Source of the DNA: Astrocystis sublimbata
Lineage: Eukaryota > Ascomycota > Sordariomycetes > Xylariales > Xylariaceae
Direction: 5' to 3'
NCBI GenBank assembly: GCA_022453515.1
Contig: JAJNNY010000012.1
Coordinates: 744,001 to 808,000, forward strand
DNA length: 64,000 nucleotides
Shown here: one piece after another, positions 24,046 through 35,626 of the stretch
Numbering within the stretch: the first letter of the stretch is position 1
Layout of the letters: each line of letters begins with the position of its first letter
Made by a program: the position numbers and the translations under genes
The notes under the pieces: model-generated
Seen by the model: the letters and a program-made list of their open reading frames with translations, nothing else
Databases searched by the model: none
What the model was told of the DNA's origin: nothing

Positions 24046-25077
24046 ATGTCATCATCCAGTACGCCAGACACAGGGTTCAAGCCCATTTTTACCAGGGCCC
24101 TTCTCACGGACATCGAAGCATCCCTGGCAAATGATGGCGAATTTATAGAGCTCAAGAACACCGACGGCAAGATTTTCAATTCCAAGAACATATATCACGG
24201 CCGTGGAACCGGTGACTTGGCACCTGGTACTCGCGAACGTCGTAATCTAGTCATGTTCCAAGACGAGCGTAACCTCCGACGTCTTCAGGCGCAAGATAAG
24301 GTCGAGCGCTTCTTCCCCGTTTATAACGGTAGCACGCTTTTTACAGGGCCAGAGCTGACACTAGAGGAATCCCGCGCTCTTTTCCAGCAAGTTTATGAAG
24401 ACTTTGAACAGAGTGAGGAGGCTGAGGCCATTACGGACTTGGTCTACGCCAACCTAAGAGGGCTCGATATTCACAAGGTCATCGCCTTTGGTCTCGGCCG
24501 CGTTGACAGGGTTTTGCCCGGCCGTGCTCCACAGTCTTTTTACGAACACGTAGCGGTCAAATTCCTCTGGACCATAATAGAGGAGGTTACCTCCGCGTCT
24601 GAGGTGGCATTGCTGGTGCAAGACCCCCTTTATTGCACCGACGTCTGCAAAACCGTTCTTGAAGAAAACGGCTTCGACATCATCCCGGGATACGGAGCTC
24701 AGGGCTTCGGGTTGGTAGATGACAAAACCGTGGTCCTCACTCATCACCCTAATTTTCCCTTCCGTAGCATTCTAGCCGATCTTGCGCGGCCGGCGCTCAT
24801 CTGCATGAAGAGGCAGGCCGCTGAGGTGAACGGTTCACAGCCAAGACCCCTGAATGCGCTGGATTTATATGCTGATGCTGACAGCGAGAGGTCTAGAAAG
24901 ATGCTGGAGGAATACTCTGAGTGTCCTCTTACGTTGCATGATGCAAAAGTGAAAGCCTTTTGGGACAATACCTGGTATATTCGCAACATGTCCAAGGTTG
25001 AACTCGACCTTTTGGGCCTAGGGCGAAGTAAGTTTATCGACAGCCTTACGTTTAGACGAGAGGATGACTGGGCTTAA
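24046..25077 (+). CDS. SRR1-like domain protein
   Basis: A single exon encodes 343 aa with an SRR1-like region at roughly residues 135-260. Supporting blocks are IAFGLGRVDR, a hydrophobic helix around FYEHVAVKFLWTI, the strand ALLVQDPLYCTDVCKTVLEE and VLTHHPNFPFRSILADL. SRR1 of plants is linked to phytochrome B and circadian signalling, and the yeast homologue (Ber1) to tubulin biogenesis. The biochemical role is unknown, and the fold is alpha/beta. The N-terminal ~130 residues are fungus-specific. No signal peptide or membrane span is visible, so the protein is probably cytosolic or nuclear. It lies on the same strand as palA, but the 570-base gap argues for its own promoter. Confidence 0.8.
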   Translation: MSSSSTPDTGFKPIFTRALLTDIEASLANDGEFIELKNTDGKIFNSKNIYHGRGTGDLAPGTRERRNLVMFQDERNLRRLQAQDKVERFFPVYNGSTLFTGPELTLEESRALFQQVYEDFEQSEEAEAITDLVYANLRGLDIHKVIAFGLGRVDRVLPGRAPQSFYEHVAVKFLWTIIEEVTSASEVALLVQDPLYCTDVCKTVLEENGFDIIPGYGAQGFGLVDDKTVVLTHHPNFPFRSILADLARPALICMKRQAAEVNGSQPRPLNALDLYADADSERSRKMLEEYSECPLTLHDAKVKAFWDNTWYIRNMSKVELDLLGLGRSKFIDSLTFRREDDWA

Positions 25078-26761
25078 AGTCAACATAATTAGTAGGTAAA
25101 GTAAGTAGCTAGCTAGCTTGTTAGCTTGGGTAGGGGAGTACTGTTAATTGTCAATTCTAAAAACAAAACACACGTTGCCATAATTTTTGAGCTCCTGAAC
25201 TTTAAGTGCCATTCCGTGATTTGGCAACGAACATTGATACGTGATCTTTTACTCCCCTTCGAGGATCATGCGATACCACATGTAAGGGGCTTAGAACTAG
25301 TAAAGAAAGTTATCAGAACTAGTCGGAACAGCAATGCCATTATAAACGCGCTGTTTCAAAAACCATCGTGGTTCTTATCTAAGGCCTTGCCAAGTCTCAC
25401 GATAGTTGTTATTAATGCCCCAGGTTGGCTGATAACCGGCAATATGGTCGGTGTCGAAATATGCTACTTCACAATCCACGCTTGCCTTCTCGGGTCGTGG
25501 TTTCTGTAGCCACAAGGGGTTGTGGTATTTCGATGAGCGCGAGCACGTATGTTTTTTTTTCTCCGTTAAGACCTGGCGTGCTAGGGTACGAGATCAAAAG
25601 TTTATGGCGGACCTGTCAGAATAAGCTTCAATAAGCGAGATCTATCCGCTCCGCTCCTTGGATTCTTGCTAACAACAGAAACATATGAACAAGGGGGGGC
25701 GTTATACAAAGACGCTTTGTAGATATAAACATACGTGGACAGGCTAATGTAGAAAATGTTATTCATGCCGACACGCATCAAATCCATCGAGGTCCTGCGG
25801 CCATTGGGTGAGCACCAAGCAGGCTCACTAGATTCGTTGCTCTGCAATATTTACATGGTTTGACAGCTTCCATTAATGCGCAGAGAGCCAGTCAGATCCA
25901 TGAGAATCTGGCGAGACACACTGCGACCCCGTAAGGAGGCGAGAGGGAGGTATACAAGTCGATCAAAGCGGCAACAAGGGCTCTTTGTTGTTCTACCTCT
26001 TGTTTCTAGCACTTTGTTATTCTTTGTCGACAGGAGAAGCAAGGTATGACTTGATCATCTATGAGGGTAGCTGGAAAATTGAGAACACATCTGGTGTCAC
26101 AGATACGTCATTATAGAATTTAGTCATAGTTAAGGTAACAACCATAGTCGTTGAAGGGAGGGAGAGAACACCGCACGACACACACACAAACACACACAGA
26201 CTTTTCGGCCCGAATCACAATGTGTTGTACAATAAATCTCGATGCGTACTGAATCCAAAAGGAAAGTTTGCTCAACTGACTCATTCCGCCGGCGAAACTA
26301 ACTGTTGGACCCGAGGTTTGTTATGCTCTACCTGAGTACTAGCCAGTATGTAGTCGGGCCAATACACAACTAGCTAGACGTGTGGGTGAAAATAACAGTG
26401 AACATCAAGTGCCAAGGTAATATATCACAACAATACTAAAAGTTTTAGAACACGATTCACAGGAATTGACAAACTGGCTTATCAAATATTTTATCCAACT
26501 TTTTTATTGAAAACGAGCGACATACAACATAAAAGCTGAGTCGCTTAAGATCTGGTCTTTTGTATGAAAATCATGTCTCATCCGGCCGATCGCCCTTACT
26601 ATACAAGTATTTTGGCTTTTGAAAAAGTGTGCCCTCCCCTTCCGTTGTCCCTAGAAAAGAAAAGAAAAAAGTGATTGTGAAAAGTAAGTATGTACATATC
26701 TGAAGCAGGAGAACCGACTGCTAGCAATTCCCCTAAAAACCGGGGCAATGCGTTAGTTAAT
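25078..26761. other. Intergenic between convergent genes
   Basis: The SRR1-like gene and the AA11 LPMO gene converge over 1.7 kb of A/T-rich DNA. It contains a CA-rich run near 26177 (ACACACACACAAACACACACAG). Open frames here are short and carry no domain. Confidence 0.55.
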
Positions 26762-28109
26762 CTAGTGGTTACCACGACGGACACGGTGGCGGCGAGAAGC
26801 CATGTTCAGAACAGCGCTTTCTCCAGCTGAACATGTGGTACCCGGTGCTACCTGCATGACAGCGCTCCACTGCCCTGAAGCGCATCGCTGGAATTGGCTA
26901 CCACCGATACAGTTCCATGCGCCCTCATCTGTGCAAGTGCCTGTCTGTGCTCCTGCGGCAACACCAGTAGGGGCTGGGACCGAGACCACAGTAGAAGTGG
27001 CAGCGGGAGCCGATGACGAAACAGCGATTGACGATGACACGGCAGCCGACGATGATACTGCAGCAGATGATGAAGTTGCGGTAACGAGAGTTGTGGGAAC
27101 AGCAGCGCCGCCAGTAGTGAGGAAGACGCCTCCAGGTGCGCCTGTTGGGACACTGCAAGGCGATGTTAGTTTAGAATAAGTGACGAGAGGAACTTATCGT
27201 GACAATTAGGCCGGTCGCCATGATCGCCCTGAGCCGTTTTGAAAAGTCAAGGTTATGTGTAGGTGCAGAATCACTCGTAGAACAGGAAGATACGTACACT
27301 ACAGCTGAAGAAGAGGTGGCCGGATCCGCAGCAGGGGCAGAGGAAGCGCTTGAAGATGGGCTCGCGCCAGAATCGGAGCCGGAACCGGAACCGGAACCGG
27401 ACTCGCCAACAGGAGCCTTTTCACCAGTTGCGCAGATGATAGCAGGGCCGAGGCTGGAGCCGGGGGCCTCTTCGACATCGGGGCCGGGCTCGGGGAACTG
27501 CGTGTCGACACCTTCGGCGGTACAGAATTTACCACCAAGGTTGGCCTGGAAGAGATCGGGGCGGCTGGCAAAGGGAACGGTGGCGCGCTTCTCAATTGCA
27601 CGCTTTCCGCCACCCGACTTAATATTGACGATGGCACAAGACATATAGTACTCTCTGTTACCGGTTTTGTTGACCCAACTCCATGCGAAAACGACATCAT
27701 CGCCCTCGGGGGCGTCGGAGGGAATGGTGAAATCAAACTTCTGGCCGTCCGACATGGGGCAGCCACCGTGGAACGATTTGATGACAGTGAACTTTGTTCC
27801 TTTGTCGTATGAAAGAGACAACTGGCACGACCCGCCGTTGTGGGTGGCGCCGCCCTCAACCGTCATACTTGCCTGCTGACCCGGAGAGTAGGTGGTAACG
27901 GCGGTGGCGTCCTTCGTACCAAGAAGCTTCAGAGTGTTTTTACACGGGTACTGGGCAGCAGTAATTGGCGATGTGATTGAGTAGTCCGTGTTGGCCTCCT
28001 GTGTGTTGGGGTTGCCCTTATATGACAGAGGAGTCGGGTCATTCATGTTCATGTGCGCCATGGCTGAACCAGCAGCCAGGATGGCCATGACACCTGATTT
28101 GAACATCAT
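26762..28109 (-). CDS. AA11 lytic polysaccharide monooxygenase with C-terminal X278-like domain
   Basis: Secreted copper enzyme of AA11, a family whose characterised members oxidatively cleave chitin. Exons 28109-27298 and 27152-26762 give 400 aa; the 145-nt intron falls in the linker. The signal peptide (residues 1-18, ending AGSAMA) leaves His19 as the mature N-terminus, as the copper histidine brace requires. The second brace histidine is probably His90 in GGATHNGGSCQLSLSY. The AA11 blocks VIKSFHGGCPMS and WSWVNKTGNREYYMSCA follow. A Gly-Ser then Ser/Ala/Pro-rich, probably O-glycosylated linker leads to a C-terminal module with CTDEGAWNCIGGSQFQRC and GQWSAVMQ, matching the X278-type domain seen on some AA11 enzymes. 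The tail is Arg-rich. Chitin activity is inferred from the family. Confidence 0.92.
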
Positions 28110-31100
28110 CTTGCGTCTTGGAGCAGACAGTAGAATCGAATAGTGGTTGTTGGTGAGAGGTGCTGACTAGCAGAAGCCTAAGATCTCGGGGTATCTTGTG
28201 TTGTTTGTTGGCGAAAGAAGGTGATGGTTGAAGGGGATGGATGGTACTGCGAATCAGGCCCAACTTATATATTCAACCAGTTCTACTGCGACACCTAAAG
28301 GAATGAGGGATGTACAAAGACGTTTGTTTGGATGTTTGGACAGTTTGTCGACAAAAACCTTTATGCCGCCGAAATTGTGATTCGCGGTTGGGTGTGGAAC
28401 AATGGATTGTGTTCTCGTCAAGATGGCACAAAACGGCTGTAACAGTTCACAAGTGACCGAATGTAAAGGAATGGATAACCACCAGGGAATTTTTTGCTTG
28501 GAAGCGTGAGAGAAAAAAAAAGGGCGGGAAGGGTGAAAAGACAAGAATACAGGATTGCCCAGTCAATGGAGGTGAGGATGGGAATGTTGAAAAAGAGGTG
28601 GTGGGTGGTTATGCGTCTCTATATACTTGTGTGGCAATGAAAGGCGAAGAAGACGGCGCATAGAGTGGTGGAGGTGGGCTCGGAGACCCTTGGGACCCAC
28701 TGCAGGTACAGACAATGAAAAGGGGAGGAGTATCTTGCCTAAGTCGGTAGGTGGATAGATACCTACATGCCAGGTACCCCAAGGGAGGTTGACCAGGTTC
28801 ACCTGCCAGAGACGTGCCCAGGGGGAGGCTTCTTCACAAACCAATTGCCGTCCGCTGATCAGCCGTGGAGTTTCACCACAATCATCGAGTGTCTTTCTCA
28901 TTGCCCGAGAGGTGTAACTGGCGAAAAGACGGCGCATAAACCTCGACCGCTTTGACAAATCTATCTGCCTTACGTTCAGTAGAGCGTTGGGTTGCTGCGA
29001 TCGATTGGACGGCTCGAGTCGAGCGTCGAGACAGGCGAGCAGGATCATCACAATCAAAAGGACCACTTGCAGTTAATGCCAGTCATATGGAAAGGCATAA
29101 TAAGAAACATTACGTAGAGGATGGACAGGGTCGGGGACAGCAAGCCGGGGGACGAGAGGCCAACCACCTACCTACCTACTCAGGCAAGTGACATAGCTAC
29201 TCGTAAGTAGCCAGCCGCCCAAGCCCCTCGTTCGCCCTCGCGGCGGCACTGGCATGTGGCATTGATAGTCGAAGCCCAAAGGCTTTCTCGGGCCTTCAAG
29301 GTGAGCCCCCAGCAGGACAGGCATGACAGGGTGTCGAGGGTGTGGCAGCGGGCGAGACGGCCCCCCCTCTCTCGGTCCCCCAAGGGTCAGTCCACCTAGC
29401 CCACCTCGCCCACCTAGGCAGCGCATTAATGCTCAGGCATATCGAGGTGCCCAGGCAGATCATGGAGGCTTAGAGTGAACGCTTAACTGGGCGCATGCTC
29501 AGTGGTCAGTGGCTTAGAACGATGGATGGAGACTGCGCTGCAAAGAAGGCGCCCTTGGACAGGGCCGAGACAAGATGCCCTGTTGGGGCGATGGCGTTGT
29601 ACGATGTGTGGGAAAGCTTGGGAAGCCCTCGGCTGGTTGGGTGTTGTGGTTTGTCGCTGGGAATGCAGGTTGCTAGTCGAGCTAGGGTGTGCAAGTAAAC
29701 GCCACAGCCGAATGTGGGAGAGCCACCTGCAGTCGCGGCCAGTCGAGCGAGTGTACCTGCATTGGTGAAACCCCAATGGGATGGTCATTGGCTGCAACGT
29801 TGACGCCTCCGAACGATCGGCCGGTAATTGTGGAGTGTTGTGGGGCGTCTGCAGAGGAGAGAGCGCGCCAATGCTCCAATGGCCTGCTCGCCTGCCCATG
29901 GCCCCTCGATGACCTGCCTCGCCTGCCAATGCACTGGCCAGCGGCCTCCCGTCTTGAGTCTCCTCCAGTTTCTGCTTCTGCAAGTACTTGGTTGATTGAT
30001 CCTTCTGTTGACTGGCGGCACAGCTGGCGCATGCGATGCGCTGCACACGCATGCACGCACGTACGCACCAACTACAAGTTGCAACAGCCCATCCAACACG
30101 CATACCTCAGGTATACCGAGCACGGCAGTCTCTCGGGAAGGAGCCGTAATAGCGTAGCACACAAGTCATGATTGGGCCACAGGACGTGCCACGGCCATAG
30201 AGCATCTGCCCGGAGGGGGCCGATCAGCACGCACATGTCTCCTTCGTATGACGGTTGACATGTCACGGCCGTGAGCAATCTACATCTTGCATTCTGTGTA
30301 GACGATCCTCGGTCTGCATCCAGCCACGCCAGTCCCCTACTTCCAATGCAGTGCAGTAGCAAACCACATGGTATTCTTCTTGATCTTCGACTGGCGGCTA
30401 AAACTGCCGCGCTGCTCTAGGTAGCTACCTAGGTATCTAGAACAACAGGAACGGCTGAACCGTGATGGGCCATCAAATCCATTAATTAACCCGATAATCG
30501 CCAAAGTGCTGTTTCTGGATCAATGCCATTTTGACAAATGCCCATCTCTCGTCTGCCCGCCCGAGCCTCCTTCTCCATCGCTCCCCGGCACGAGACGGGA
30601 CGCAGAGTGGCCCCAACGGCCGGCTTTACAGACTGAGATAGGTGTTAATCACCGCGGCAAGGAAGTCTCGACTTGGGAGAATCCAGGCAACGAAGCAGCC
30701 ATGCTCGCCGTGTAGACCTGGGTGCCCGGTTGGCGCGCTGTCATTGGTCCCCTCAGCCGCGGATGTTTCAAACGTCTGGCTGCTGCCCAGATGATAGGCT
30801 CACAATAGTCTTGGCTTGAAAGGCGGGCCGCCCAAGGGGCTGTTTCAAGTTACGGCTTCCCTGTTCAGGCCCTGGGAGCCTGGGAATGCTTTCTATGTAG
30901 GTACCTTAATCTACTAGTACAGGTGCAGGAACCTTACCTAGTACTTACTGTCTGGCCCGTGTCAGCACTCCTAAAATATCCATCCGAGCTTCTCTGCTTC
31001 CACTTTCTGTCCATGCACGCTAAAGCGATGCTTAGCCTCGGAGCTGCCATCACTCTGTCCCAAACCTTACCTAAATTCCCACACATCCCATCCCATACGT

Positions 31101-32602
31101 ACAGTAGAATACCAGTCCACCTGGCACCTGGCAACCCTGCAGGTGGCATTTGGGTTCCATCATAACTCACATTGAGAACGAGATCATCGACGGACTGAAT
31201 CGCCCAAGACTCGCTGCTTGAACTCTGTCTCCCTCTCCAGCTACTATAGCCACCAACCCAGAACATTCATACTAAGTGTTGCTAGCACTTCTCCTTTCGT
31301 ACCCAGGGTAGATAGATACCTATGCAGTCAAGTACTTCTCTCGTCCCTCTTGTCAGATCTGTAACAGGTGGCCATCGAGTTTTCCCTCAATGCAAAGGTG
31401 ATGACAATACCATGTCTTGGTGAGCCATTGCCACATTTCTTCTTGTTAATAATAACCGGCTGTTGGCTCGTGGGAATTATAAGTGAAACAATCTATCTGA
31501 GGTGCATGAACAATGGGTACTCCTCGTGGCCCAATGTTCTTAGGTCGAGTCACATAGCAGATGGGCTTCTTCATCACATAGATCAATTCTCGCTGCCTTT
31601 TATCGTCTCCTAGGTAGTACAAGAGCTCAATCCAGATTCTTAGCATTGCCCATCCTCGTCAGCCGCATTCATTCCACCACACCATTCATCGCTACAGAAA
31701 CCATAATAGTTCGACAGTGCTTTGGTCAAGTTTTGGTCTGCCTCACCATTGTGCGCGTCTGATTCATGGCCCAATGTCTCATCGCTTGTGACCTCGTCAG
31801 AGGGGCCCTGTCCAATAGTCAGGATCGAGAGCTCAGCTCGGCTCGGCTGATTCGCCAGTGTATCGGTCAGGTACTAGCTACCACCAGCACGGAAAGGCCT
31901 TCAACATCAGCGATGAACGAGCCTTCATTGTCTTGCGCTCTCGATCTTCAGATCTAAGATACAACTGCTCCTCTCCGCTGGCAGCACCTTACCCCCGTCG
32001 CTTCTTGTATCTCCTATTGTTTCCCTCGCCCTTTGTTTGAACCGAAGAGGGAGGGGACAATGGATCTGCAGTCTCCTGTGCCCAGGGGAAACCACCACAT
32101 CTGGACCCGAGCCAGATATTGACACTGCTTTCGCTTGTTTCCTTCCATCCTCTCACTTCAAGTGCAACAATGCATCATCCTTCACGCTAGCTTTCACCCT
32201 TCCCGACTACTCCAACTTACCATATATTCCTGGCGAGCATTTGTATCGGTGATTGAATGGTGGGAACTTTGAGAGTAAATATCCTACGAGCCAAGAAAAA
32301 GGGCAACATAAGATATTCATAGTTTGTTCAAGGTCCAGTAGGCTTCTGTATGAGCGCATCTCCAACATAGGAGCCTAAGGATTGGTGAATACCATGTCTA
32401 CTTCACATGGGATCGTGGACAAACGGTCATTCATAACTCCGTGACCAAACACCTGCTATTGTCACCACCAATGATGATCGCGTGATGCCGAAGGAGACGG
32501 GCGGAAATACCCGCATGGTAGACAGGTGTTGGATTGGCTAAGATGGGCGCTCAGGGCGCGGCGCTGGTATTCCTTAGCTGACAAGTGTGATTGCGGCCGC
32601 CT
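28110..32602. other. 4.5-kb gene-free stretch upstream of the AA11 gene
   Basis: The left edge is the LPMO promoter. The remainder has overlapping open frames on both strands (for example 29483-30171) but no domains, signal peptides or coherent splicing. An exact TACCTAGGTA is at 30426. The right edge carries the 3' end of the Pbp1 homologue. Confidence 0.5.
28264..28271 (-). promoter_or_regulatory. Candidate TATA box of the AA11 LPMO gene
   Basis: TATATAAG on the minus strand, about 155 bases upstream of the ATG. The spacing is plausible for an inducible secreted-enzyme gene. It is a sequence match only. Confidence 0.4.
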
Positions 32603-35600
32603 TCACTTAGCCTCGTCAGGACCCTCGGGCGACCGACCTTGGGGGCCGGTCGGAGCCGTGTGGGTATTTGGACCGTGGTGCGCATTGTGGCTCTGTATGT
32701 TTTTATTATAGTTGTTGCCTCCATTCCGGTGAGGAGTCGTCGCGTATTGGTGCATCTGTTGTGGGCTGCTTCCGTACTGCTGCGAGCCAGCACCGTTATA
32801 AGGAGGCCGCATGTTATTTACTTGTGTTTCGCGTTAGCTTCCGGTTCTTGCGCAATGTGTGTGACATGGGTTTTTTGTCAGACATACTTGGACCTTGCTG
32901 TGGCGCATACGGCTGCTGATACTGCATGCTCGGGCTTTGTGCGTACATCACTTGCCCTTGCGATGAATTGCCCGGTACCATCATTGGTGCTGCGGGGCGA
33001 CCGGGACTGGGATATCCATTCGCGGCGCCCGGCATAGGCTGGGGGGTGGCGCCGGGAGGTATGAAGGATTGCCCACCAGGGTACATGTGCATCTGAGGAG
33101 GCCCAGTTACCATGCCAGGCCCCATGAAAGGATGCGGCATCATCAGCGGGCTACCCATAGCCCCAGGCTGTTGGGGCATGAACTGGCCATTGTTCGATAG
33201 ACTCCTATTGAAATTGTTCATTTGTGGTGTCCCTGGCATATACGAGGGCATCATGGGTTGGCCGTATGGTAATTGAGGATTGGAGTGCATGGCTGCCGGA
33301 TATGCCATTGGAACCTGATGGCCCATTCGAGGAGAAGAGAATGATTGGCTGGAATTCGAGTGCATCATTCTATGATCATCAGAACCATTGAACGGAGCGT
33401 GTGGGACTGGGGACTGTTGGGCCCCATGAAGTTGTCCAGGTGGCACGTGAGGCGAATGCCGTTGCCCGACGTTGTGAGCGCCGTGTTGCATATGTAGAGG
33501 TAGCTGGTGCTGATGCGCCATGTGCTGGGGAAGGGCATGAGGTGGGTTGGGTGTTGGCTGAGCCGTGAAGGGCTGCCGCTCAAAATATTCGTCGCAGGTC
33601 AGATGCATTGTAGAGTCAGGTTTCTCGTCATCCGCAACCGAACGCCAGGTAGGAGGCGTATCGTAAGAAGGTCTCAGATTACCATTCTCACCCCAGTTCT
33701 TCGTTTCAGGGGGCTGGATGGTTTTCGCGAAGGTCAAAATATCACATTTCTTGGGGTCCGGTTTTCTACCCTTCTTCCCAATAATGATGGGCACGTTGGC
33801 TATAGTAGAGGCACTCGCGGGAGGGCCGTTGGCATGGTTGATGGCGGATCGTGGACTTGAGCCCCCGCTGGGATGTCCGCTCGGGTTAAAACTGGGGGCG
33901 AACGCGTTTGGTCTGAACTCATGGCTGTTGGGGTTCAGTTTGGCGCTCAGATGATTAGTCGGACCCAGGCGTGGAAAGCCAGGGTTGACGGCATTAGCGG
34001 GTCCTGTCGGCGGCATCCGCATCTCCGGACTCTGATACTTGTCCGTACCCGGGAATTTCTGTGATTCCCTTATACGATGACTGAGGCGGCCGGCTTGGGG
34101 CATGTGCTGTGCGCCTTGGCGATTATTCGGGAATGACGGGTAATTGGGTGGTGCGCGCCCCCCTTGGTTGCGCACTTGTCCCATAGGACCGGCCGCAGAT
34201 GCTGTGTTCGGAGTACGAGATGGCCTGTTTTCAATGGGTGCAGTAGGAACGGCGTTTCCCTGGGCTTCCGCGGAGGAACCCGCAGATTCTTTCTTTTCTT
34301 TCTCCTTCTTTTCTGCATCCGCCTTGCGCTTGGCTACTTCCGCTACATCTTTCTTAGCCTTCTCCTGAATCTCACGCTGCTTCGCAGGGTCCTTGGCAAT
34401 GATGCCAATTAAGTCAAGTGGGACGGGAGTTGGTAGTTTGAAGCTGTCAGCAAATTTCTTAAGCTCAATCAGCTTGACCTCTTTATCCGCTTTAGCTTTG
34501 GTGTGCCGCACTTTGTCGACATGGATACGTTGCTGCTTGGCGAAGTTCTTGAAATCCTCCAGCACCTCGCGTTCAACCGTGGTGTCGTTTGCAACAGCCT
34601 TCTGTGCGTCACCTGCCCGCGGGGATATGGCTCGACTAGTTGCAGTCAATGGCTTCAACGGTGTAGATGCCGGGTTAGATGGCTTGGCTTCCGTTGACGT
34701 TTGCACGCCCGCAGCCTTTTCATTCGCCTTGGGCTCTGCTGGGGCTTGTGTAAGCAGCGGTATCGGAGCCGCCTCTGCTACTGCTACTGTTGTTGCCTGA
34801 GCTTTGGGTTCTTCTTGTTTTTGTCCTGTCTGGGGCTTTTGAGTGCGTAGCTGTGACGATATTATAGCAGGGTCCACAGGGACCCCCTTGATCGTGGAAG
34901 CGCCCGCAGGCGCTCGTCTGGCAGGAGGCGTGTACTTTGTCTGGGAGTTGCCGCTACCGAGAGGAAAGTCCTGTCGTTTCACACCACTGTACCTGCAGTG
35001 GAAGACTGATTAGCTGGCGGTCTTCAAACATTGCTCATTGAAAATGAAGGCTTACTTTTCCTCCTCATCTTCCCCAGCATCATCACCACCGGCAAAGTTC
35101 ATTTGACGCTCTTCAGCATGATGGGCCGTCGTGGTGGCGCTATTCTCGATTTCTTTGGCCGCTCTATCCGCTTTGGCCAATCTTTCCTTGTACTGAGGGT
35201 GGCTTTTATCGATCGCGGTTGTGTATATATTCTCGTCGTATGTAGTCTTGATCCCAAACTGACGTTCGTTCACAGCGAACTGGTCCCATGATCGACCATT
35301 CGTAGACTTCTCTAGTGTCATATCTGTGCCTTCGGAGCCGCTAGGGTCTACCCAGGGTTGCAGAACCCGCTCACGGTTGGGTCGGGATGATGAAATAGCC
35401 GTATCGGTACGGAAACTGGAGGATGCGCCTGCGTGTGCAATGTTAGTGCAAGTCTGTTGCGTTACACTATGACCGACTGACCATTGGACTTGTTGCTGCC
35501 TTTGCCATTATGGCCGCTAGCTGACCGGTTATCCGTCATGTCTCTCTTCTGGAAAGACATCCTGGATGATTCCTTGCTAGTGTTCCCGTTTGCAGTGTGA

Positions 35601-35626
35601 TTCGAATTCTTCTTGTATTGTACCAT
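32603..35626 (-). CDS. pbp1: Pbp1/ataxin-2 homologue with LsmAD region, lacking a visible Lsm domain
   Basis: Homologue of the poly(A)-binding-protein-binding protein, which acts in mRNA stability, stress granules and TORC1 control. Four exons, 35626-35482, 35428-35056, 34992-32888 and 32820-32603, join in phase to 946 aa. Their introns are 53, 63 and 67 nt; the last has a CTAAC branch point. Residues ~50-75 match the segment SSSFRTDTAISSSRPNRER. The LsmAD region (about residues 93-170) contains SWDQFAVNERQFGIKTTYDE and IYTTAIDKSHPQYKERL. A conserved VEREVLEDFKNFAKQQR block and a Lys/Glu-rich coil follow, then ~450 residues rich in Pro, Met, Gln, Asn and His, typical of phase-separating RNA-granule proteins. 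The Lsm fold normally found before LsmAD is not encoded upstream in any frame I could read. Confidence 0.85.

Noticed and set aside
28563..29066. 167-codon minus-strand frame starting with a hydrophobic segment
   Set aside because: The hydrophobic start looks signal-like, but the remainder is low-complexity His/Pro/Leu sequence typical of untranslated DNA. No splice-coherent extension was found.
29483..30171. Several overlapping frames on both strands
   Set aside because: Frames of similar length on both strands with no domain indicate few stops by composition rather than coding.
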